Below, in pieces: positions 49,755-61,901 of a stretch of 64,000 nt of DNA. Position 1 is the stretch's first letter. The number at the start of each line of letters is the position of its first letter. The translations under genes were made by a program, and so were the position numbers. The notes under the pieces were generated by a model that was given only the letters and a program-made list of their open reading frames with translations, was not told where the DNA came from and made no database searches. This stretch comes from Asterochloris sp. CNOR1 (lineage: Eukaryota > Chlorophyta > Trebouxiophyceae > Trebouxiales > Trebouxiaceae): the NCBI GenBank assembly GCA_963969365.1, contig OZ017753.1, positions 1,488,001-1,552,000 on the forward strand, written 5' to 3'.

Positions 49755-52060
49755 TCACTGCTGGCCAGAGTTGTCATCAGGGAGCCGCAGGAGTACCTGC
49801 AGCAACATAGGCCCACTCAGCCTGGTCAGCTTGAAATGACTTTTCCCAAGCAATTCTCATTTTGCTGGAGCCCCACCACACTGCAGTCTCACCTTTGGCT
49901 TGACGGCCTGCCCCTGTGTACCGCAACCTGGCTGAATGGCCCTCAGCACCTTGACGCCTGCGGCCTGAGCGCACTCCACCAGCCGCAATGTCCTGCGCTG
50001 CTGCACAGCCTGCAACATCGGTGGAGCTAGTCGGCTGCACTGCTTGGTGACATGACTTGGCCTGGCAATGGCCTTGGCACCCTGCTGCACCAAGCTCCTG
50101 CTGCTGTCAAAGCACTGAGGCACGGTTCAGATAGCAGTCTGCCAGTCATGCAGTGTGGTTGCAGGCACACCTGCAAACGCAGATGGAGGGCTTCGAGCTC
50201 CTCCTGCACCTGTTGCAGTGCTGCTCCTGGTACGCCTGCGTCGACAGCATGCTCAAGAGGGAGCGCTGACTGGTGCTGCTCAGCAGCACAGCTTGGGGGC
50301 CAATCAAATTGTGCTTGAGATGAGTTGCCTCTGCACTTTCTCAGCAGTGCTGTCCATGGCGGGGCCTGCCAGTATGAGGGCAGGCTGGGCTGCTGCAGAA
50401 CGCTGGCACATGCAGCCTGCATCCCCGCCTGACCACTTCCCATGGTCATGCCGAGGAGATCGGCTGCATCCCTGGCCCTTTCTGCATAGGCAAGCTGCTG
50501 CCTGCTGCAAAAGGGTCTGCTGGGCTGAGCTGCCCAAGCAGCAGGGTCGCTGCCTCCCTGCTCCATGCCTGTGAGTGGCTGGCAATGGGTCATCAAGCTG
50601 CCTGTGCTCTCAGGTCCCTGCTGTCTGGCCTGGCTCTGCCTCTGTGCCTGCAGCCTCTGCACATTCAGCTGCGAGTGCTGCTGTGACTCTGGGCTGAGGG
50701 GCAAGTCCTCCAGTGGGCGTGCCGGAGTGATGGCTGCCTGCTGCACAGGAAGTTCCAGCCCTTGTTGAAAAGCCACACCAGCTTGCATCCTGCATCAGGC
50801 ACACTGCGCGGGGTGGATTGCCCAGTGCTTGGCACAGCAATGGCCTGGGCACAGTGCCCTCCTGCCACCCCCCTGAGGAATGATTTATGGCTTGGTAGTG
50901 GGCTGAATGGACAAGCCCACCTGTTTAGCTGCCCCTCCAGCTCCTGCAGCCTTGCATGAGACATCCTGAGCTCCCGTCCCAGGTCAATGACCTCATCTGT
51001 GGCTTCCTCCAGGCTGCTGCGCAGTGCCTGCTCGGTTGCTGCAGCAGCATGGCGCTGCTGCGCAAGCTGCTGGTGGGCGGCTTGCTGCTCCTTTGCCCTG
51101 CATATGACCTGACGTGAGCTCTGAAGCAGGTCCAGGTGACACCTCACTTGCAACATGCAGTATACCTGGCCTCTTCAGATCGCCTAAGAGCCAGATGGAG
51201 CTTGCTCAGCTGCATGTGCAGGGCCTCAGCATCACCTGCTGATGGTGCGACCATGGCAAGCAGCTTAGGCAGCAGCCCTCAGCCCTCAGCTCCACAACCA
51301 TGCCAGGCAGTCAAAGCAAAGGTTGACTTCACATTGACGTCTGCCCGTTACGGGGACCTTACTGCCGACTACACCTTGCAGCAGAGCAGGCCAGATCCTT
51401 GGTCTGTTGAAGGCCAACTTCAGTTGCTCCCAACGATCAAGCGCCATATGAGGATCAGACTTTGCCAGGTCTGCTGGCTGCTGGCTGCTTGTCGAGGGCT
51501 GCCGTGGCCTTAGGTTCTGTTGGCTGTTGTGAAGGTTGTCATACTGGACGTTCACAAGCCGGGATCAGGCATGAGGGCCTGACATCTGCTGTTGCTTGTC
51601 TCCAGTTGAGTAAGTGAAGAACTCATGGAAGGCGGCAAAGGCCCAGCTGTCCCCAGGCTCCCCCTACACTCCCTGGATCAGTCTCATTCAGGGAGCCCCA
51701 AAACAAGGGGCATCAACCTGGTGGGGCATTGATCTGCTATGTGTCTGCCTTCTGCTCTGTGTCTTGGCTTGTGGTCTTCAGACCTTCTGCTACATGTTTT
51801 GGCAGGCCACCTATTGCCGCAGGAGCCTTTTGGAGGGTCACGCAGCGCCCATGCTGGGGAGGCAAAGTCCACCACCCCCAGCCGTATCCTGAGGAGCGGC
51901 AAGCGGATTCCTGCGGGGGGCTCAGCTCGGCAGCTGACTGCTGGCCAGACTGAAACTGCTGAATTAGACCAAGGGGTGGGTGCTGTCGAGGCTGGTTGCT
52001 GAAGCCATGCTGACCATTGCAGCAAGAGGCTGCCTGGCAAAGCTGCAAGACCATCACATG
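49755..52060 (-). CDS. Coiled-coil / Gln-rich protein, function unknown
   Basis: Minus-strand exons recognisable by composition: about 51790-52060 (GFSNQPRQHPPLGLIQQFQS), about 51380-51555 (PHMALDRWEQLKLAFNRPRI), about 51170-51265 (LHMQLSKLHLALRRSEEAR), about 50930-51115 (RSSLEEATDEVIDLGRELRM), about 50171-50800 (Gln-rich, ending EELEALHLRLQ), about 49925-50100 (RRTLRLVECAQAAGVKVLRA) and a final exon 49755-49796 (VLLRLPDDNSGQQ, stop). The join QLNR-MQAGVAFQQ at 50930/50800 is in phase. The 5' end is not resolved; coding-like sequence continues to about 52300. Roughly 500 aa or more. No known domain seen beyond short coiled coils. Confidence 0.6.
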
Positions 52061-52639
52061 GTGCCAAGCTGTGCGCCATGAGTCAGCAGGCTGACAGTGC
52101 AGTGCTGCACAGTTTTAGAGTCTGTTTGCACCGTCTGCAGTGTCCTACTCAGCCCTGCTGCTGCAGAGATCCAGCGGGGGCAGGGCAGGCGGGTCTGCGC
52201 GGGCGCTGAGGTCTGGTAAGCAGATGGGAAGCGGGTCGCCCTCAGCTGCAGCTCTGCGTCCTGTTGCTTCCTGGCTGGAGATCTGTCTTGCAGCAGGCTC
52301 ATCAGTGTGACAGGACGCAGAGCTGCTGCAGTAAAACACACCTTTGTGGTGCAGGGATGTCTGCTGCTGGCCGCATCCCTGCTCCAAAGAGTGGCAGAGG
52401 CAGGTCCCCAGCTGCCACGGGGCAGGCCACTGTGGGAGAGGTGGCTGCAACCCCTGCAGGTCAGCTGAAGTGGCACGAAGGTTGAAGATGCAGCATACAT
52501 GACTTTCAAGCTGCGCCTCAATGCAATGCAGAGCAGTGCCTGCATACAGCCGACGTGTAGACCTTGTGCCATGGCTGCTTTGCATCAAAGTCAAAGCCCT
52601 CCGGCAGGACTGAGTTGGCCGCTACAAGCTTGCAGAGGC

Positions 52640-55600
52640 ATGGCTGCTGAGCATGCAGGTGCACCTCCTAGCACTGCTGACCAGGCCGGCACAAGGGCTG
52701 ATAGTGCTGGAGCATTGCTGCGGCCCGCTGAGCCTCAGGCAACCTGCATCTTCTCAGCCTCCCCATCCAGCAGCCCTCTTGACGAGCTGCTACAGGTGGG
52801 GGTCCAAGTCACAATCCCCAGAAATTTCAGTTGAGCAGGCCCTTTACAGCGCAGCTGGAAGCAGTGCAAGATGCGTCAGTGACTGGCTGGCACTCAATTA
52901 CCAGCTAGCTGCCTGCTGTGAATCTGGTCTCAGGCGTGTCTGGGGTGCAGGCCATCAGAGACACACGCCAGAGCTCTGGACATGCCCACATTCTGGAGAC
53001 AGAGGGCCCCAGCCTGGCCTGGGCAGATGACTCCAATGCAGTCAGCACATCGCGGGAGGACAGCGCCATGTCTGACGTGTCGTTTGGAGGGCTTGGCATG
53101 CCAGGTGCAGCTGCTGCGCGCAGCTCGCCAGCTGGCTCCAGGCCTGAGGGAGGCAAGGGCGCATCTGGGAGGCTGTCACGGCATGCTGACAGGGTGGTAT
53201 CCCCTGCTGCCAGGGTCTTGGGGGGTGCCGGGCCTGCCAGCAGGAGCCCAGCAGCAGGCAGTCTAGCAAACAGAGCTGCATCTGGCAGCGTAGCAGAGCC
53301 TGTGAAGGCAAGCTTGGCCACGCCCACAGCAGGCACCAGCTCTGAGAGTGGGGGCAGGGCTGCTGGCTGGGCATCTTCCAGCAGCAGCATGGCACCCAGA
53401 AGTGCTGGCCGGACCTCACCAAGGCCTGACAGCGTGGGGCAGACGGCACCTGCCGGGGGATCGCCAGACAGAGATATTGCCTCCAGAAGTGCAGGCAGGA
53501 CCTCGTCCAGGCTTGAGATTGCGGGCCAGATGGCACCTGCAGGGGCCCCCCCTGCCAACCCGCCAGGCGCAGCAGGGCTGCCAGAGGTGGCTGCCGCCAG
53601 GGCCTTGCCTGACAAGCTGCCTGCTGCTCCTGCACCCCTGCCCGCCCCAGCAGACCCTGAGCTGCCCTGGCAGAAGCCCAGCAACCCTACCCCAGCTGAC
53701 CCTGTGCTGCCCTGGCAGAGAGCCAGCAGCCTTTCGCCGGGGCTCTCGGCGGCAGGAACCCCCACCTCACAGCTGACCCCACCTGTAGAGAGCATAGGCA
53801 CGTCTGAGGCCCCTGTGGTCAGTGAAGGCGTCAGCCTGAGCGCTGAGTCCTCTCAGGAGGACCTGCCGTCAGGTTACATTCCCAGGGGCGGGCCAGGGGA
53901 GTCCTACATGCAGAAGAAACTGCGTGACATGCAGGTGGGCACTGTTGATCAAATCTGCATGCGCTGATGCATGCACTGGAACAAATTCTCAGAAGCCAAG
54001 CGTCAAAAATGACTCCTGTGCTCAACTGAACCACCATGCTGGAATTCAGGGTCAGTAGCTGCTTCGTACGATCGTGAAGCGGGCTTCTGTTGTAGCCAGC
54101 AGGAGGATGCACAAACCCTATGAAGAGGCAGTCTGTCCCATGGCAGGCGCTGGCGCATGCTGCAAACGTGTTCTCTCCATGAGTGTGGCAGAGAGCAGAG
54201 CACCCTCCCGGCGTTATGGGTCTGATGTGACTGTATGCAGGGCGGCAGGGACAGCTTGAGGTCCATGAAGGTGCACAAGAGCAAGCTAGAGCAGGCCAAG
54301 GAGGACGCCGCCATCCTCAGGTGAGATGTTGGGCAGCACACACACAGCAACAAAGTCCTGTGCCAGCTGCATGGTGTTGACACCTGTCAGGATGCCTTGC
54401 CAGCTGCATGCGAATGTATGTCTCAAAGCAGCAAATGGCTCCTTGCACAGGTACCTTCTGTCAGCAGTTCCACTGCTTGCCCTGCCAGCTGCACCAGAAA
54501 GTCAGGAACCCCAGCCAACGCTCTGCACCTGCCCGCCTGGGAAGGTGGGCAGCCTGATGACAGAAGTACTTGCCACTGCAGGGAGGGAGAGCTGTCGGAG
54601 GCAGACCAGGCAGCTGTGCGGCGGCTGGTGCAGCGGGCTGTTGCCCACGCCGTGGCCACACAGGGTCAGGGGCTCAGTGAGGTGAGGGGCTCAGCTTACT
54701 CCTGGTAGAGTCACAATCAGGGGCCTGCTGCCACCCCTGGAGTGAGCATCCACAAAACAGGTTGTGCAGATAGCATTGTGATGCTTGGCCCAGGTTGTCA
54801 ATTCAGTGCCAGGGCTTTCAAAGGGGAGTCATGGGCCAACAGGAGACCCTTGAAGGCCGCTCCTCAGAGCACGCCTGCAAGCTGAGCAGGAGAGTTGACA
54901 GGCTGACAAACAAGGCAATGGAGCATGCTGCAGCTTACTGGCACTGCTGTTGTGCTGCAGACCCTGGTGAAGCACGTCAGCAGGCTGGAGCGGGAGAAGG
55001 AGAATGCAGCAGCTCAGCGCAAAGATGAGCAGGAGGCTGCAGAGGCCAGGAGCAGGGCACGGAAGGTGGTACACACCCCGCAGACCGGGGTGAGCTGCCA
55101 GCTTGTTAGGAAGGCAAACAGTTGGCAAGAGGATGTAGTTGCGCAATGCCATCATTGCACAGGCATCCACAGCCTTTCATGTCCCCTGCATGCCGTGCAA
55201 CACTGCTGTTGAACCCCTGGACGCAAGCATCTGCAAGCGTGCTGTGCCCCATGACCCTCTCTGCAGACCTTCTCAGTCTCTGCAAGCTTGGGCCCTGCAG
55301 GTACATGGCACTGAGCGGGACTGAAAAGGCCCCTGCTCGAGCGCAAGGGCCACAGGCACTTGTTTCTTTTGTGTAGGGCCTGGCTGCTGGCCACAGCAAA
55401 GTGTCACGTCACAAAGCTGCAATGCCTCATATCTTTGTTCGCAGGGCCTGGCCAGCCTGCCCAAGCATAAGAGCCGTCTGGAGCAGGAGAAGGATGCTGC
55501 AAAAGCAGCGCAGATGACAGCAGGCCCCTCCAAGCCATTGCCCAGCTACATGCGCCCCACTTCGGCCTCACAGGCCATGAAGAAGGTGCACACTGCCTCA

Positions 55601-57177
55601 GATGCGGTGGAATGCTGTGCATCTGCAAGCAGATGGATCTTCTGGCCATGTCTGGCGGCCGCTCTGAGCAACGAGCGAGCACATGTCAAAGCAAACGTTA
55701 CCCCTGGCAGGGAGCAAAGCAGGACCTGGGCAGCTTGCTCGAGCGTAGAGCCACCTGCTGCCCTCTGCAATGCACGCAGCTCCACACCATTGTCCCCTGT
55801 GCCTGTTGGATGCGTGGCAGACCTGGACAGGCTGGCCAAGCTATTCTCCGCCTGTTGAAGATTCAACTTCAGATCTTGATCCTCTTTTCGTGCGATGGAG
55901 TTGCAACAGACCTGGGCAGGCTGCACTAGAATGATGTTGCCTGCCTCTCCTGCTCCATGCTTTCCTGATGTGGTCCACCTACTGTTACTGCAGGGAGCAG
56001 AGGTTGACCTGGGCAGCCTGCCCAAGCACAAGAGCCGCCTGGAACGTGAGAAGGAGGCTGCAATTGTCAGCGCCAGCTCGCGAGTGCGCCCTGTAGCAGC
56101 GCGCAGCCGACCAGGCACAGCTGGGCAGGCGACTGGCGGCCTTGGCGACGGCCTGGTGAAGCATAAATCTCGGTGAGGGGCTGCCATCAGCCCAGACTCG
56201 CTGGCAGCACAGCTGCTGCAGCAAGTCCAGTGCACGCTTGCCAAGCCTCTACAGTCTGTGGGCGCAGACGTGGCAAGCGTGTGTACAGTGGGTGCTCTGT
56301 ATCCCCTTCTCCCTTGCCGAGTGATTGGCCTGACCTTCGAACGCCCGTCTTGCAGATTGGAGCGGGACAAGGAGAATGCTGCAGCAGCTGCTGCCTCTAG
56401 CCTTGTTGGAGAGCGTTCAGTGCGGCAGGCCAGGTGACCTCAACGTGAACAGTCTGTGTGGGCTGTCTGCACAGCTTTCCTGGGGACTGATCTTGGCCGC
56501 ACAGGAGGCAGCTTCAGCTTCTCATTGCAGGAGTTGATCATTGCCCTGGCCTTCCCATCCTCACATGTCAGGGCAGGAGCATCTGCGCTAAGAGAGAGCT
56601 CTGTGGCTGGTGTGCAGGGCAGTGACGTCTGGGCAGAGCAGTGCTGGGGGGTCGCTGGCAGATGTGAAGCTTCACAAGAGCAAGTTGCAGCAAGAGAAGG
56701 AGGCCTGGGCCGAGGCGGTGAGCTGTTTGCGCTGCTTGGGGATCAGGGTCAGGCAGGCACTGCCATGCCTCATCCTCACATTGATCTTGCGTTGGGATCT
56801 GGCACAAGCCGCAGCTGCCTCTCAAATCTGCACGCGTCTGCCCAGATGAATAGAGACCACGCAGACTTGGGCAGCAGTCTTCTGCTCCACTGCAGGCCTC
56901 CAAAACATCCAAGGTGCGGACCACGAGCAGCTTCCGGGAGCCTCTAAAAAGGGAGCCCAGCAACGTGGGCAAGGAAGAGAGCGGCAGCCGTCCAAGCAGC
57001 AGCAGGTGTCCCCCCGCCAGCACAACTAAATCGGGACAGGCAGCAGCGGGCAGTCTGAGTGCGAGATCAACGGGGAGGTCCTCTGGTGGCAAAGTACCAG
57101 GCTATATGAAGAGTACGCAGCTCACTAATGCCAGGAACTCATTGCAGCCAAAGGAATTTGACGCAAGGTTTGCCTGA
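52640..57177 (+). CDS. HKSRLE-repeat protein, unrecognised family
   Basis: Begins near ATG 52640 (MAAEHAGAPPSTADQAGTR; an earlier in-frame ATG at 52571 is possible). A large exon to 53934 is Ser/Pro/Ala-rich and ends SYMQKKLRDMQ. Then mostly one short basic helical motif per exon: MKVHKSKLEQAKEDAA (54239-54321), LVKHVSRLEREKENAA (about 54961), LPKHKSRLEQEKDAA (about 55446), LPKHKSRLEREKEAA (55994) with LVKHKSRLERDKENAA split by an intron (56180/56356), and LHKSKLQQEKEAWA (about 56660). Short P-x-YM motifs recur (LPSYMRPT, VPGYMKST). The last exon (about 56897-57177) is basic and ends KEFDARFA. About 750 aa. The repeated charged helix resembles microtubule- or filament-binding repeats in general layout; that role is only a guess. 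Confidence 0.65.
55711..55925 (+). repeat. Three exon-edge echoes in the HKSRLE-repeat gene
   Basis: The exon starting at 55994 begins GAEVDLGSLPKHKSR after CTGCAG. In the preceding intron there are three decayed copies, at about 55711 (GAKQDLGSLLER), about 55811 (VADLDRLAKL) and about 55894 (GVATDLGRLH), spaced roughly 85-105 bp apart. Confidence 0.8.
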
Positions 57178-57309
57178 TGGAAGCGCCAAAGATACACAGC
57201 ACGGCGGTCATCATACTGCAGTGTAGTTTACAAGGAATGTCTGATGTTGAGCTTTGAGCAGATGTGTGGGCTCACGTTTTGTTTCACGCAACAGGGTTCA
57301 ACTTCGTGA

Positions 57310-60300
57310 TCATGCAGTCAACTCAAGCAGGCCTGCTTGCAGCAGCGTCTGCACCACTTTCTTGCCTTTCTTGTCACAAAAGTCTGGGCCAAGCTCTAAG
57401 AGCTGGACACCAGCGAAGTCTATGTAACTGTCAGACTCCAGCATAGGGTACAACAGCACCTCCAGCAGGGGAGCTGCCTCGATGTGAAAGACCAGCTTGC
57501 CAGGAAAGTCGGCATTGCCCTGAGCATCACAGGGGTACTCTGCATGCTGGTCACGCTGGTTGTTTAGACAGTGATATACCACAGCTGAATCCTCCTCCAG
57601 CGTCAGCATTGCAACACCTGCAGAGCAGGCAACCTCTCTGCTGCCAAATTGTCCGTGCTGGAGCACAGCTGGCTCTGCTTTCTGGCAAGGCTGCATCTCT
57701 GCTCTATGGTATACAACTTCAACCACTCTTCTGCAGCGGTCATGTTTGGTGAGGCAGGCTCACCAGGCCTCAAGATCCTGACATTGGCTGTCCGCCAGGA
57801 CTTGAGAAATGTCCGGACCTGCGCCTTCACCCTCTCCGCATTGGGCTGGCATCCAGGAGGCGGCAGCCTGTGCTGCATGAAACCAACCTCCATCCTGCAT
57901 CAATGGAAGTGACTGGTCAGGGTGCACCACAGATGTATGCAGAGGGCGGGTACGAGGCTTCTGGTGCAAGCTTGCAGTTCGAACAAGCTTTACCTGTCCA
58001 CTGCAGCATCCACAGGCAGCTCGTGCAGCACCTTGGAGGCCGCTGAGGCTGCTGTCGCCAGCATGTGCTGCCTGGCTGGGCTGGCCTCCTCCAGATCTGG
58101 TGCCTCTGCCCTGCAGCATGGAGCTTAGGGAAAGGTCTGACACTGTCTCTGCCTATCAGCAACATGGCAGGCAAGTCAAGCTTGGCAGCAGCCGCACGTG
58201 CCAAAATCATACCTTGTGCGCCCTGGGAGAGAGGGGAAACGGGGGTAGTGGCTGCTGTACCCTCACAAGCACATGGGCAAGGCCATCAGGTGGCACAGCC
58301 TGCACACTGCTGCAGGCTTGATGGCATGAACCTCGGCCGCTCACTTAGCCACTCCCAGGTGAGCGAGCATGTCGTGGGGCAGGTTGCGCCGCAGGCTGAG
58401 GTGCCTCTCTGCGGCCAGGTCCAGCGCCTGCGGCAGCGCCACGTGCAGCAGGTCTGCCCAGGAGTGGTGCTGGCTCGCTGAGATGGTCACGTGCAGGGAG
58501 TGGGACCCCTCCACAGCCTCAGCCTGCATTCAAAAGATGCAAGGGCCCATGCAAAGGCACATCTTGGGTCAGCCTTCATGCCCAGAGGAAGCGTGTCTTA
58601 GCAGGATGCCAGCTCCAAGCGGATGGGAGCATGATGCGCACCAGCCCACATGCCCTTCAAGGGATGCCACAGGCAGACTTTGGGCAGTGCACCATTCCAG
58701 GGCACATCGATGGACGCATTGGCCATGCGTCCTGAGAGACAGGCTTCAGGGATCAGCAAGCGCATTCACCAGCAGTGAGTGCAGGGAGGTCACCGGCAGG
58801 CGCACCATGGCACATTTGCTTGTACCAAGGCCCTGCGCCACCTGGCTGCTGCCCTCCCTGAACAGTACCACACACACATATGGTTGGCCCCACCGACCTG
58901 GTGGATGCAGCCCCGTGGCATGTACAGCAGGTCACCGCGCCGCAGCACAGTGTCCAGGAAAGGTTCCCCCAGGTCGATAGGGGTCAAGTCAGGGCTGCTT
59001 GTCTGAGGCAGCAGGTCGTCGGGGGAGGCTGGTGCGTACAGGCGCCAGCGTTTGCACCCCTCGGTCTGCAGGATGAGAGCATCTATGTCGTCCCTGCAGC
59101 AGGCAGGGCACCGTTGATGCAGAAATTCCTGGGGCTGCAGGGCATCACTGCAGTGGGAACAAGGGACAGCAGGTGGGGCAGTTTCGCTGCACTGCTGCAG
59201 AGTGACTCATGATGTATGTGTACTTGCTTGTTCAGCATCTTGAAGCCTCCTGTCGCGATCTCTGTGGCATCACTCATGAGGCAAGCTTCTGACCAGCGTG
59301 GGATTGCAAAGTTTCCAGATGTGCAGACAGCAGCCACCCACATTGCCGGCTGCCCTCAGCACCACAACGTACCAGTGAGGAGCAAAGCCCTGGCTGCCTG
59401 CAGGGGTCAGGTAGGCATTGCTGCCCACGTTGCAGCCAAGCTCCTCCTCCAATGCCGCCAGCAGGCGCCACAGGGGGTCATGCCACCTGCTTTGCACAAA
59501 ATGAGCTATAGCACTTGATTTGGCACCGTGATGCAGAAGAGTGCCACCTGCTCAGCATAGAGATCAGCTGACAGCGAGAGGGGGTGGCACCTACTGAGGA
59601 TGGTCAATATGTCAAAGCAACCGGCACATGAGCCCAGTCTCCAGGCCAAGCATTGCAGCATGGTCGTCCAATGGCTTGTAATGCTGCACGCACCACTGGG
59701 GGTGCAGCAGGGGCACCCAGCACCCCTCCTTCACAGCACCACTTGCTGGCAAGAGACAGGTCATGCTGCACGCACCATCGGGGTGCAGCAGGCGCACACA
59801 GCACCCCTCCTGCACAGCACCACTTGCTGGCAAGGGATAGGTCATGCTGCACGCACCGCTGGGGGTGCAGCAGGCGCACAGAGCAGCCCTCCTCCCGGAA
59901 GCGCTTCAGCACCAGGACAGGGTCAGCCACCTCTGGATCCTCCACCGCAGGTGCTGGCTCCTCGCCTGCAGCAGGGCGGTACTACACACCACAATGTGAC
60001 CTGAGGCAGCTGCGCATAAAGCGGCACACACGCCTAGCTGTGCCTTTGCAGCAGGGCAGTGGAGAGAGATCTGTTGAGGGGCGGCAGCAGAAAGCTGCAC
60101 AGAAGGTTGGCGCAGAGCTCTGACTTGGCTATTTGCTTGCCAGCATAGCACTGCAGCACGTCTGAGGGCATTGAACTTGGCCTGGCACAAACCAGGCAGA
60201 TGAGTATCAGCACTTGGATGTGGCTCCCCGAGCGGCAATCAGTCATGTGTTAGTTTGCAGGTGCTGGCTTGCAGGTGCTGGTTGCTGCTCCTCAGGTCTA

Positions 60301-61729
60301 CCGTGCCCTCTTGATTGCTGCTGCTCAGCGCAGCAAGACAGGGCTGTTGCATGGGCACACCCCAGCAGCACAGGAACATCGCCTGTCCCCACTCTTGAAA
60401 GCAACTCCTGCACTGAGATGCAGTCATGTTGCCCACCTGCACTGGGCGCGGTGCTGCCTGCAGCTCTGTTGTGATTGAGTGTGGCTCGCTGCTTCTGCCC
60501 CTGCCCCGCCTGCAGGCCACGGCCCTTATCGTTTCTGCCTATGATTCCTGGAGACAGGGCTGCCCTGCCGACCAGAGCAAGGCTCCGCTGATATCCCTGT
60601 GGCAGGCAGTTCAGGGCAGCAAAAGCCTCGCAAAGCAGGCACCTTTGAGTGGCAGGCAGTCCCAATCAGTGCCTTTGTGATCAGTGACCAGTTACATTGC
60701 AGCGCTGCTGGGCAGGCACCTCAGCATAGCGTGTCACGTCCACGTTCCAGCAGTAGCGCATGGGCTGCTGCTGCAGCAGAGTTTCCACGTCGCTGAGGGT
60801 GAACAGGCCACCAAAGTAGCCCTTGTTGGCTCGCCGGGTGATGAGCAGGGGTCGCTGGTCCCACAGCTTGCCCCAGAATTCTGCCAGGGGGCAGGGGCGG
60901 ATCAGGGACTGCATGGCTGACTGCTGCGTGGTGGTCTCCTTGTTAGCCATCTGCAAGCAGGCATAGAGAATTGTTTGGAACGTAGCCAGAGCGCTCTTCT
61001 CTACAAGACATGTTCAACACTAGGGAGCACTGTCTCTGTGAAGGACCTGCATGCCAGTACAGAGGAGCAGCAAGAGGGTTCCGCAGATGCAAACTGTTGG
61101 GGCACTTCAGGAAGCGCTTGGCTGCCTTTGAGGGCCGAATTTGTATGTGCACAATCATGCCATTGAACAAGAGAGCCGCCACTATCAGCCTGGGGGCCAG
61201 GGGTGAAGGACTGCATTGCTGGTGTGGATCCATGTGGGCTCCGGTCACCAATTGGTTGCCCTGGAGGTGAGGCCCTGGTGCAGGCATGCTGCTGGTTGTT
61301 GCGTGCATGCACCTTCACACACAGGCAGAGAGCAGAGCCTGGCAGCTTGGATATGGGTGGCATCATTTTGTTACTATCTGCTCGTCTGGTTCCACCTCAA
61401 CCAAATGCATGTCGCCACCTGGTCATGTGAAGACATGTCCTGGATGATCTTGGCGCCCTTTGAAAGAGGCAGGGAGTGGGGACTTGATCCATTTGCAGAC
61501 TGGCAAGAGCGCTTGCGCTTCTTAGCAAGTGCTTTCTGGGTCTGCTGCAGCAGAGGAAAGGAAAGCTGGTGCCGCTCTGACCGAGGAGCTCCAAGCAGAA
61601 CCTCACCTGGCTGCTCGAGTCTTGCAGTCGCAGCACAGCCTCTGACAGGATGTCAAGGCTGTCACTCTCCTTTGGCAAACCAAGAGTATGCCTCAAAGTT
61701 TGCAGAAGCTTCTGCTCCTGAGGCTTCAT
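57310..61729 (-). CDS. NO66: NO66/RIOX1-type JmjC ribosomal oxygenase
   Basis: Fe(II)/2-oxoglutarate oxygenase of the NO66/MINA53 class (ribosomal-protein histidyl hydroxylase; histone demethylase activity is reported in animals). Exons include 61607-61729, 61419-61544 (nuclear signal AKKRKRS), 60720-60950 ([20 protein letters not shown]), 60437-60509, 59857-59965 ([13 protein letters not shown]), 59373-59486 ([18 protein letters not shown]), 58898-59093, 58345-58523, about 57990-58100, about 57835-57907 and 57310-57612. The iron ligands are visible: H and D in APHWDDIDA, and the distal H in [10 protein letters not shown]. The winged-helix C-terminus ([20 protein letters not shown] ... [13 protein letters not shown]) is present. 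About 480 aa. Start: ATG 61729, in phase with the next exon. Divergent from the DUF815-like gene, 172 bp away. Confidence 0.92.
59678..59920 (-). repeat. 81-82 bp tandem array of an exon edge in the NO66 gene
   Basis: Three units start at about 59678, 59760 and 59841. The right-hand one is the real 3' edge of exon 59857-59965 (CSVRLLHPQ plus donor GTGCGTG). The other two lie in the intron and read [10 protein letters not shown] and [10 protein letters not shown], each followed by the same GGTGCGTGCAGCAT. Exon edge, donor and about 40 nt of intron were duplicated together. Confidence 0.93.
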
Positions 61730-61901
61730 GTGTGATCTATGGCCATCTGCTGGGTCAGATGGGATTCCAGGACCTAGCCCACCCCATGTCATCATTGATG
61801 ACCAAGTCTGACATCTGAACACGGCAGCAATTGCCTCATGAACGTTCTCCAGCTTCACAGCAGTCCTGCAAGTGCACATCTGAGATCCAACCCGTCAGTA
61901 A

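Noticed and set aside
52905-53801. 298-codon open frame on the minus strand
   Set aside because: It is antisense to the large Ser/Pro/Ala-rich exon of the HKSRLE-repeat gene. High GC and codon bias open the opposite frame; the plus strand has proper splice sites and continues in phase.
59678-59920. Tandem repeat considered as a satellite or a mobile-element end
   Set aside because: Each unit matches the NO66 exon edge, so it arose by local duplication of host gene sequence.
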